Shown one piece after another: positions 1 to 5,300 of a DNA stretch of 5,556 nt. Position numbers and translations under genes: made by a program. The notes beneath the pieces were generated by a model that had not been told where the DNA came from, made no database searches, and saw only the letters and a program-made list of their open reading frames with translations. How positions within the stretch are numbered: the stretch's first letter is position 1; every line of letters begins with the position of its first letter. The stretch is from an uncultured Eubacteriales bacterium (lineage in GTDB: Bacteria; Bacillota_A; Clostridia; Oscillospirales; CAG-272), in the NCBI GenBank assembly GCA_900557635.1, contig USTB01000067.1, forward strand, positions 1-5,556, given 5' to 3'.

Positions 1-110
1 TCATAGGATACATCTCATTTCTTTGTATACTTTGTGATTTCGTTTCAGACGCATTCCCGCTCTCCCGCCTCGTCTGCGCGGTCGTGCGTCTCACACCGTC
101 AGCCCGTGCC

Positions 111-142
111 TCCGTGTAATAATGCGTCCGTGTAAAAATGCC
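111..142. repeat. Imperfect 16-bp tandem repeat, two copies
   Basis: TCCGTGTAATAATGCG (111-126) and TCCGTGTAAAAATGCC (127-142) match at 14 of 16 positions. The second copy supplies the T run and the foot of the stem of the terminator, so the first copy looks like a duplicated terminator tail. Confidence 0.6.
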
Positions 143-165
143 GGCAGGAATGCTTCCTGCCGGCA
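134..165 (-). terminator. Strong intrinsic terminator of the foldase lipoprotein gene
   Basis: A perfect 12-bp inverted repeat (TGCCGGCAGGAA at 139-150, TTCCTGCCGGCA at 154-165) closes on a 3-base loop. On the minus strand it is followed directly by TTTTT (134-138). It begins about 14 bases after the lipoprotein stop codon. This is a textbook rho-independent terminator for leftward transcription. Confidence 0.95.
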
Positions 166-179
166 CAAATACCGTTTTG

Positions 180-1331
180 TCAATCTGCCGCGGTTTCGTC
201 CGACGCGGAGGTATCGGAGGAATCTGCCGAGGTGTCGCTCGGTTCTTGTTCCTTGTCGCCTGCCGTCGTTTCGTCGCCGTCATCCTCTTCGGGAATCTCC
301 TCCACCGATACATTGTCCACAAGGAAGTCCACAACGATGTCCTCCAAGATCACGGTTCTCAGACCGTCCTTGGTGTACGCCTTTTCCAGTTCTTCAATGG
401 TGGTGTAAGAGGAATCCTCCAGCATCTCATTTGCGCGCTTAGTATATTCCTCATCCGAAACCGTGATGTTCTCCATGTCGGCAATCAGCAGGAGCGCCAG
501 ATTCTGCTTCACGGAATTCTTTGCCTGATCCACGAAGCCGCGCAGTGCCGCTTCCTCGGTCTTTTTCAGATACTGCTGGCAGAACTGAGACAGAGATATA
601 CCGTAGTTGGTAGCGTAGGTGCGATAGGTGTTCACGAGGTTGTCATAATACTGTCTGACGTTGTCCTCGGGATATTCCTTCACGGTCACCTTCTGCAGGA
701 GCAGGGAGATGATCTGGTCGTGCTTATAATCGCCCTCCAGAGAAGCGCGGTACTCGTCCACGGTCTTGGAGTCGGTGTTCTCGGCGATGAAATCGTCGGT
801 CAGCTCGGGCAGGACGGTCTCGGTGATCTTATTCACCTTCACCGTGAACTTTGCTTCCTTGCCCTGCATGTTGGGGTTGTTTTTGTAATCCTCGGGAAAG
901 GTCACGAAAATGTCCTTTTCCTCGCCGGAATTGAAGCCGATGATAGCATCCTCAAAGCCGTCGATCATGCTCTTAGAGCCGAGCTTGAGATCGGAGCCGG
1001 TTGCAGAACCGTTTTTGAATGGCTCGGTCTCCCATTCGCCGTTTTCGTCCTTGATATAGCCCTTATAATCGATATTGACAGTGTCGCCCTCTTTTGCGGC
1101 ACGGTCGGTCACTTCGTTTGTTGTCGCCTTCTTTTCGAGCAGAGCATCAATATCCCCCTGAATGCTCTCCTCCATCTTCTTTTTATCAATAACCAAGCCC
1201 TTATACTGCTCGATGGAAATATACTTTTCCTTTTCACTCTGTGTGAAAGAGCTGAGCTCCTTGGTGCCGCAGGACGTCAATGCCAGAGTCAGCGCAAGCA
1301 GTGCAGCGGCAAGTGCAGCGATCTTCTTCAT
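180..1331 (-). CDS. Lipoprotein foldase: trigger-factor-like FKBP-type peptidyl-prolyl isomerase
   Basis: This 383-residue protein begins with a lipoprotein signal peptide: MKK, a hydrophobic stretch, and the lipobox LTSC with the lipidated Cys at 21. Residues about 37-80 match the linker of trigger factor (QYKGLVIDKK, then VTDRAAKEGD). Residues about 81-170 are the FKBP domain, with GDTVNIDYKGYI, MIDGFEDAIIGFNSGEE, FVTFPEDY and GKEAKFTVKVNKI. It is followed by the trigger-factor hallmark LPELTDDF (174-181). Residues 182-342 match the helical C-terminal chaperone domain, including the closing VDFLVDNVSVEE. Residues 344-383 are a disordered acidic Ser/Thr/Asp tail. The ribosome-binding domain of cytoplasmic trigger factor is missing. 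The expected role is folding of exported proteins, including cis-trans isomerisation of prolyl bonds, at the outer face of the membrane, similar in job to the parvulin-type lipoprotein PrsA. It has its own promoter and terminator. Architecture is clear; isomerase activity is inferred from the family. Confidence 0.92.
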   Translation of the reverse strand: MKKIAALAAALLALTLALTSCGTKELSSFTQSEKEKYISIEQYKGLVIDKKKMEESIQGDIDALLEKKATTNEVTDRAAKEGDTVNIDYKGYIKDENGEWETEPFKNGSATGSDLKLGSKSMIDGFEDAIIGFNSGEEKDIFVTFPEDYKNNPNMQGKEAKFTVKVNKITETVLPELTDDFIAENTDSKTVDEYRASLEGDYKHDQIISLLLQKVTVKEYPEDNVRQYYDNLVNTYRTYATNYGISLSQFCQQYLKKTEEAALRGFVDQAKNSVKQNLALLLIADMENITVSDEEYTKRANEMLEDSSYTTIEELEKAYTKDGLRTVILEDIVVDFLVDNVSVEEIPEEDDGDETTAGDKEQEPSDTSADSSDTSASDETAAD

Positions 1332-1338
1332 GTTGATA

Positions 1339-1345
1339 CTCCTTC
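1339..1345 (-). promoter_or_regulatory. Ribosome binding site of the foldase lipoprotein gene
   Basis: The minus strand reads GAAGGAG, seven bases, then ATG at 1331. This strong site, directly ahead of a lipoprotein signal peptide, fixes the start. Confidence 0.85.
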
Positions 1346-1457
1346 ATTTGAACTCTTTTGTAGTTTTACGTGCGCGCATGTCCCGCAGGAGATATGCCGC
1401 GCCTCTTCCGTGATCCGCACAGCCGAATCTGCGGCGGCGAAACCGGATATTCAACTT

Positions 1458-1486
1458 AATATATCATATTCCGTGTCCGAATGCAA
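1458..1486 (-). promoter_or_regulatory. Sigma-A-type promoter for the foldase lipoprotein gene
   Basis: On the minus strand the -35 box is TTGCAT (1481-1486), the spacer is exactly 17 bases, and the -10 box is TATATT (1458-1463). The -10 is preceded by TGA, giving the extended -10 TG element. Transcription would begin near 1450, leaving a leader of about 120 bases before the ATG at 1331. It is the best-matched promoter in the window and indicates separate expression from the beta-helix gene. Confidence 0.8.
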
Positions 1487-1492
1487 GCATAA

Positions 1493-1515
1493 ATTGTGAA
1501 CAATCCCCAATATTG
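1493..1515. promoter_or_regulatory. Pair of small palindromes just upstream of the lipoprotein promoter (possible operator)
   Basis: ATTGTGAACAAT (1493-1504) has perfect 5-bp arms around GA, and CAATATTG (1508-1515) is an 8-bp palindrome. Both lie 7 to 30 bases upstream of the -35 box, where an activator could bind. They are short and AT-rich, so chance is a serious alternative. Confidence 0.25.
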
Positions 1516-1618
1516 TGTGCGGGAGCGTTCGGTCATCTATGAATAATCGTCACGAAAGCCCCATCGACGGTCGGGAAAGCCGAAGCATCCGCCCGTCAGA
1601 CAGCGCGGACAGAGCCGA

Positions 1619-4003
1619 TCAAAGCTGAACCGTGTGTTTGCCCGCGCCCGTCAGCTCGGTATCCACATTGCGGAATTCGTTGCCCTTGAGGGTCACGCTA
1701 ACCGCAGGAGAGATCTCGATGCCCAATTCGCAGTTGTTGGAGCAGTTGTTCTCCACGACGATGCCCTCGTAATTCAGACCGTCCTGCACGTCCTCCAGAG
1801 GCAGTGCGGAAATGACGGTATCATCCTCCGCCACATTACCGCGGATAATCATGGAGACCGTGGTCTGCGGGTTCACGCCGCCCTTGACGCCGATCACACC
1901 GTAGTTTGCGCTGTATCCGCGCGGCATGATCAGACGGTTGTTGATGATCTGGTTGAAGTATTCGCCCGCAAACGTCCAGTGGAAGCCTGCATCGGGATGG
2001 GAGGAAAGATCCTCCATGAGAACGCCGCTGTTACGGACGCAGAGGTTGCCGTCCATCACGCCGCCCCAGGAATGACCCCACAGGTAACAGCCGCGTCCGA
2101 GGTCGTCCACCTCGTTGTTGACGATGAGGGTATCGAAGAATTTTTCGCTGTCCGAAATGTTCACGCGGGACGTCCCGTCCAGAACGCAGTCCAGCGGACG
2201 ATCCAGAATCACGGTATCCTCGGTGTTGTCCACGATGGTGAACACCTGTCCGAGACCGGTGCCGCCCACAATGGCAAGGTTACCGCCGCGGAAGGTGCCG
2301 GGTGCAAACTTTCCGTCCTCACCCATGTGCTCCTTCCACGTGCTCTTGTAGTCCTCGCAGAAGGTCTTCATGTCGATGCGGATGCGCGTGCCCTCGCCCT
2401 CAAGACAACGGGTCACAAAATGATCGCCCCAGATGTGGAAGCAGAATCCCTCGGCGTCCGAATGCCAGAAGAATGGCTTAATGTGGTTGCCCGCAATGTA
2501 GTAGCGGCAGTGATCCTGCATGATCCACATGACACCGCGGTTCAGGCGGGTGGCAATTTCAAGCACGTTGTTCTCAATGATCACGTTGCGGCACGAGCGC
2601 TTCCAGTTGTCGTTGGGATTATACGAGGTGGAGAACATGCCGATGCAGTTGGCGAGGTCGCCGCAGTACAGGGTGTTTGAGGAGATCTGCACGTTCTGTG
2701 CGCCCATCAGCGCCACACAGGTACCGCCGCCCTGAATCTGGTTGCCCACCACGCGGGTGCCGCAGCCCTTGATAGCGACGGCAGTCCACACATTGTTGAT
2801 CGCCGCGATGTTGGCGTTGGGCGCCGGACCTAACGGGTCGGTGTGGTTATATTCGTCCACAAAAAACGTATCCTTGCGGTTTTTATGGTGGGTCATGTAG
2901 GTCGGCTCCTGCAGAATATAGCAGTTGAGAACCGAAACATTATCTGCATCCCGCGTCTGATCGATGAGGTTGCAGTAGCAGGGGATGCGGTTATACTTAT
3001 CGTCGCCGAGCACCGGTTCGCCCTCGATCACGGGAGCGCCGATTACGATGGGGGAATACACACTGCAGATATTCAGATTCTCCACGGTGAAGTCGCCCTG
3101 ACCGCCCAAAAATACCTGAATGCGGTTGCCTTCCTCCTCGGTGCCCCAGCCGCATTCTCCGGTCATGCCCTTGGGCAGTTCCAGCCAGGTACGGCGGACA
3201 TCCTCACCCACAAGACGGGTATAGCGCGGGATGCGCAGAGAGCCTTTGAAGCAGTAGCGTCCGTGCGGAACCAGAACCACGCCGCCGCCGTTCTTTGCCG
3301 CCGCATCCAGTGCGCGCTGGAAGCCCTCGGTGGAGTCCGTAAAGTCGCGATACCAGATATCGGTCAGCGGCACGGGACGCGCGCCGTAGTCCAGCACGTT
3401 AAAAACGGTTTCGGGCCAGACATCGGGGGTATGTACGGTCACGGAGAGCTGTTCGCCTGCGGCGCCGCAACCCGCGTCTATGCACAGGGTGTACTTCCCT
3501 TCCCGCACATCGGACGGAACCGTGGCGGAAATCTCATAGTTGGATGCCGCCAGAACGGGGAGAGAGATGGTCGCGCCGTCCTCGCCCGTCAGGGTCACGG
3601 TCGTGCCGGGAGCAGAAAGCAGAACGCCGTAGCCGTGATTTTCCAGACCCTCGCGCTCCACATAGCGGTCAATATTGATAAAGCCCTGTCCGAAAATGCG
3701 CAGCTCCTTTCCTGCAAACAGGCATTCGCCCTGAATCCATTTGACCTGCGGCACGTTCATCAGATAAGGCTCGCTCTCGCCCCCCTCGTTGCGGACGGTA
3801 ACGCGATAGGACTGAAATGCTCCGCTCGGGACGGCGCATGTCAGTGTGTGCTCGGTGCGGTTGACAGCCTCGACCGCATAGGAGATCCCGTCGGCACAGC
3901 CCGTAAAGGTGACCTCGGCAGAGAGCAGGTTCTCGCCGGTAATGACGGTGAGAAAGGAACCCTTGATCGAGTTTGCAATATTGCGAATCAGCGGTTTGTT
4001 CAT
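1619..4003 (-). CDS. Large right-handed beta-helix protein, pectate-lyase-3 / GH28-related fold, with Ig/IPT-like N-terminal domains
   Basis: The protein has 794 residues from the start preferred here. Residues 1-85 look like a small Ig-like beta domain. Residues 86-195 resemble an IPT/TIG domain, with AGKELRIFGQGF and later ATVPSDVREGKYTL. From about 200 the typical opening of a pectate-lyase-3 domain appears: FNVLDYGARP, then GFQRALDAAAKNGGGVVLVP and a G-SLRIP-YTRLVGE strand. The rest consists of beta-helix rungs with Asn-rich turns, such as VVGNQIQGGG, VIIENNVLEI, LIVNNEVDD and IVVENNCSNN. Between about 525 and 620 the rungs are interrupted by a segment with GGTGLGQVFTIVDN and a DRPLDCVLDGTSRV stretch, likely an inserted beta domain. 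Proteins of this fold bind or cleave polysaccharides, but I cannot identify catalytic residues or a substrate. There is no signal peptide, transmembrane segment or anchor, and about 25 cysteines are present, which suggests a cytoplasmic location. Fold is well supported; activity is unknown. Confidence 0.85.
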   Translation of the reverse strand: MNKPLIRNIANSIKGSFLTVITGENLLSAEVTFTGCADGISYAVEAVNRTEHTLTCAVPSGAFQSYRVTVRNEGGESEPYLMNVPQVKWIQGECLFAGKELRIFGQGFINIDRYVEREGLENHGYGVLLSAPGTTVTLTGEDGATISLPVLAASNYEISATVPSDVREGKYTLCIDAGCGAAGEQLSVTVHTPDVWPETVFNVLDYGARPVPLTDIWYRDFTDSTEGFQRALDAAAKNGGGVVLVPHGRYCFKGSLRIPRYTRLVGEDVRRTWLELPKGMTGECGWGTEEEGNRIQVFLGGQGDFTVENLNICSVYSPIVIGAPVIEGEPVLGDDKYNRIPCYCNLIDQTRDADNVSVLNCYILQEPTYMTHHKNRKDTFFVDEYNHTDPLGPAPNANIAAINNVWTAVAIKGCGTRVVGNQIQGGGTCVALMGAQNVQISSNTLYCGDLANCIGMFSTSYNPNDNWKRSCRNVIIENNVLEIATRLNRGVMWIMQDHCRYYIAGNHIKPFFWHSDAEGFCFHIWGDHFVTRCLEGEGTRIRIDMKTFCEDYKSTWKEHMGEDGKFAPGTFRGGNLAIVGGTGLGQVFTIVDNTEDTVILDRPLDCVLDGTSRVNISDSEKFFDTLIVNNEVDDLGRGCYLWGHSWGGVMDGNLCVRNSGVLMEDLSSHPDAGFHWTFAGEYFNQIINNRLIMPRGYSANYGVIGVKGGVNPQTTVSMIIRGNVAEDDTVISALPLEDVQDGLNYEGIVVENNCSNNCELGIEISPAVSVTLKGNEFRNVDTELTGAGKHTVQL

Positions 4004-4087
4004 AAAAATACCTCTCATGAGAATTAAATGTATCTATTTTCACTATTCCGAAATATCTGTTTTGCAAGTGGGAGGTGCCGTCTCGTT
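4004..4087 (-). other. AT-rich intergenic spacer upstream of the beta-helix gene
   Basis: This 84-bp gap is clearly richer in A+T than the genes on either side, as expected for a promoter region. TTGCAA (minus strand, near 4060) is a reasonable -35, but no good -10 lies 16-18 bases after it, and TAGATA/TTTAAT further down lack a matching -35. No hairpin with a T run follows the MreB-like stop, so read-through from the upstream gene is also possible. A 10-bp perfect palindrome, TCTCATGAGA (4013-4022), overlaps the ribosome binding site. Confidence 0.4.
4011..4016 (-). promoter_or_regulatory. Ribosome binding site that fixes the beta-helix protein start
   Basis: The minus strand reads GAGAGG followed by seven bases (TATTTTT) and ATG at 4003. 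The frame has another ATG 15 bases upstream at 4018, but no Shine-Dalgarno sequence precedes that one, and GAGAGG would then lie inside the coding sequence. The downstream ATG is therefore the better start. Confidence 0.75.
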
Positions 4088-5128
4088 TCACGCATCGGAA
4101 GCAGACGTCTCCCCGTCCGAAGCCATGCCGTCAAAGGGACAGACATACAGTCCGTCGTCCTCAAAATGCTCCGGGTTGTTCAGGATACGCGAAAGTCCGC
4201 CGGGCGTACAGTCGGACGGCAGATCGGCGACCGTAACAGGTAACTTCATTTCGTCGCGGATCAGTCGGTCGAGACCGGTCAGTCCCGCACCGCCGCCGCA
4301 AAGAATAATTCCGCGGATGCTGATATCGTCCCGCGCAGTTCCCGGGAGCTGATCGTGAAAGGCGTGCAGTGCGGAAAGCAATGCGTCGATCGGCGCGGCA
4401 AGTCCCTGCGCCACGGTATCGGGCGTTACGGTCACGGTCTGCGGCAGACCGTCGTACAGGGAGAGAGCGCGCACATTCTCGGCGGTTTTCGAGGCGTCGT
4501 TGAGCCAGACCGTGCCCGCGTTCCGCTTCAGGGTCTCCAACTGCGGATCGCCCAAAGAGATCTGCATGGATTCCCGCAGCTCTGTCGCGAGCGCGGACTT
4601 CATGGCGTTTCCACCCGCATCGGGAACGGAGACGGTGTATCCGCCGCCGTCGCCCACTGCCGAAATTTCGGCAGAGCCTGCACCGAGATCCAAGACCATG
4701 GTATACTGCGGAGACATGACCTCCACACCTGCGCCGATGGCGGCGGCAATCGATTTGCGGATAAGGCGCACCTCTCGCGCGCCCGCGTCCTCTGCCGCGC
4801 CCGTCAGAACGCGCTCCTCCTGCCGTGTCAGCCCGTAGGGGACGGAGAGGATGAGGCTTGCACGCGGCATTCTCGCCTTCTTCATGCAGTAGCGAAAGAT
4901 CTCGCGCAGTGCCATGTACTGTGTCGCAAGATTTTCCAGCATCGGGTATACGATATCGGCGTTTCCGGGCGTCCGATATGCCAGACTGCCGGCTCTCCGA
5001 CAGACGGCGCGCACGTCGCCCGTGTGACGATCAAGCGCCACTGCGGCAGGCTCAGCAAGCACAACGCCCTGATTCAGGCAAACCCGAATCTCACTGCCGC
5101 CCAGATCAATGCCCATCATTTTCTTCAT
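4088..5128 (-). CDS. Divergent MreB/Mbl-like actin homologue (rod shape-determining protein family)
   Basis: This 346-residue protein has the usual MreB length plus a short tail. It aligns with MreB throughout: phosphate-1 region GIDLGGSEIRV (6-16), RTPGN (52-56), the VPYGLTRQEERV stretch (96-107), GAREV..I...AAAIGAG (116-134), phosphate-2 VLDLGAGSAE (145-154), GLPQTVTVT (227-235) and adenosine motif GIILCGGGAGLTGLDRL (273-289). MreB-family proteins form cytoplasmic filaments that bind ATP and guide lateral cell-wall synthesis at the membrane. Several key positions differ from canonical MreB. The IEEP motif with the catalytic Glu is I-R-K-S (123-126), the phosphate-1 DLGTANT is DLGGSEI, and the phosphate-2 GGGTTE is GAGSAE. 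The hydrophobic loop before VPYG is about six residues shorter than in Bacillus MreB. Residues 321-346 form an acidic, Ser-rich C-terminal tail. It follows comF and precedes the beta-helix gene. It is more likely a specialised paralogue than the main MreB. Family is certain; filament formation and nucleotide turnover are untested. Confidence 0.9.
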   Translation of the reverse strand: MKKMMGIDLGGSEIRVCLNQGVVLAEPAAVALDRHTGDVRAVCRRAGSLAYRTPGNADIVYPMLENLATQYMALREIFRYCMKKARMPRASLILSVPYGLTRQEERVLTGAAEDAGAREVRLIRKSIAAAIGAGVEVMSPQYTMVLDLGAGSAEISAVGDGGGYTVSVPDAGGNAMKSALATELRESMQISLGDPQLETLKRNAGTVWLNDASKTAENVRALSLYDGLPQTVTVTPDTVAQGLAAPIDALLSALHAFHDQLPGTARDDISIRGIILCGGGAGLTGLDRLIRDEMKLPVTVADLPSDCTPGGLSRILNNPEHFEDDGLYVCPFDGMASDGETSASDA

Positions 5129-5133
5129 TGCGT

Positions 5134-5143
5134 TCCTTCCTTT
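5134..5143 (-). promoter_or_regulatory. Ribosome binding site that fixes the MreB-like start
   Basis: The minus strand reads AAAGGAAGGA, then ACGCA, then ATG at 5128. This is a strong Shine-Dalgarno match at normal spacing. The open frame extends upstream to a Met at 5224. That start has no ribosome binding site, and the extra 32 residues are Arg/Ala-rich and unlike any MreB N-terminus, so 5128 is the start used. Confidence 0.85.
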
Positions 5144-5250
5144 CGCCGAAGCGTCCGCGCGGCAACGCGCCGCCGTGCGCCTCCGTTTTTTCGTGACGTT
5201 GACCGAGCAGCATCGAAAAAGCATGTGCCCACCGTCGCCGTCGGATACAA

Positions 5251-5282
5251 AAACAGGGTATGACAGAAACAGGGTCTGTCAT
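5251..5282 (-). terminator. Possible weak terminator or attenuator hairpin after comF
   Basis: Positions 5260-5266 (ATGACAG) and 5276-5282 (CTGTCAT) form a perfect 7-bp inverted repeat around a 9-base loop. On the minus strand it is followed by ACCCTGTTTTTGT, which contains a run of five T. The stem begins about 20 bases after the comF stop codon. It is short and only 3 of 7 pairs are G-C, so termination would be partial at best. The same bases also make an imperfect 16-bp tandem repeat (5251-5266 and 5267-5282, 13 of 16 identical), so the symmetry may be a by-product of that duplication. Confidence 0.35.
5251..5282. repeat. Imperfect 16-bp tandem repeat, two copies, between comF and the MreB-like gene
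   Basis: AAACAGGGTATGACAG (5251-5266) and AAACAGGGTCTGTCAT (5267-5282) match at 13 of 16 positions, with the first nine bases identical. The differing halves are complementary to each other and give the hairpin listed separately. Confidence 0.55.
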
Positions 5283-5300
5283 TCCGCAAAATGTCTTTTT

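Larger units (their letters stand above)
1332..1618 (-). other. 287-bp intergenic region with promoter and leader of the lipoprotein gene
   Basis: No open frame of credible length lies here. The right part (about 1540-1618), just after the beta-helix stop, contains short GC-rich inverted repeats, for example GACGG with CCGTC, but no following T run, so I do not call a terminator. The middle holds two small palindromes and the sigma-A-type promoter. The left part, about 120 bases, would be a GC-rich untranslated leader with short possible stems such as CCGCA with TGCGG near 1410-1435. I recognise no riboswitch in it. Confidence 0.5.

Noticed and set aside
1..110. Possible start of a further minus-strand gene at the left edge (ATG at 2-4 or 11-13)
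   Set aside because: Only one to four codons would be visible, and no convincing Shine-Dalgarno sequence or promoter precedes them. Nothing else in this stretch is recognisable.
138..1499. A 453-codon open frame on the plus strand, opposite the foldase lipoprotein
   Set aside because: It is antisense to a gene with clear domains, promoter, ribosome binding site and terminator. It starts inside the terminator stem without a Shine-Dalgarno sequence, and its product, rich in Leu, Val and His, resembles no family I know. It follows from the codon bias of the real gene.
1540..1618. Possible terminator after the beta-helix gene
   Set aside because: Short inverted repeats such as GACGG/CCGTC and TCCGC/GCGGA exist, but the stems are only five pairs with long loops and no T run follows.
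2843..4027. A 394-codon plus-strand open frame opposite the beta-helix gene (also 1634-2680)
   Set aside because: The opposite strand codes for a recognisable beta-helix fold over this whole stretch. The plus-strand products have no motifs and no ribosome binding site.
3669..4091. A 140-codon minus-strand frame that starts at the MreB-like stop codon and overlaps the beta-helix gene
   Set aside because: It begins with GTG without a ribosome binding site, and all but its first 30 or so codons run out of frame through the beta-helix coding sequence. The product is an Arg/His-rich shadow sequence.
5129..5224. N-terminal extension of the MreB-like protein by 32 residues
   Set aside because: No ribosome binding site precedes the upstream ATG, the extension is Arg-rich and unlike MreB, and a strong site sits exactly before the ATG at 5128.
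4355..5263. A 302-codon plus-strand open frame opposite the MreB-like gene
   Set aside because: It is a shadow of the actin-family gene, whose motifs are conserved along its full length on the minus strand.
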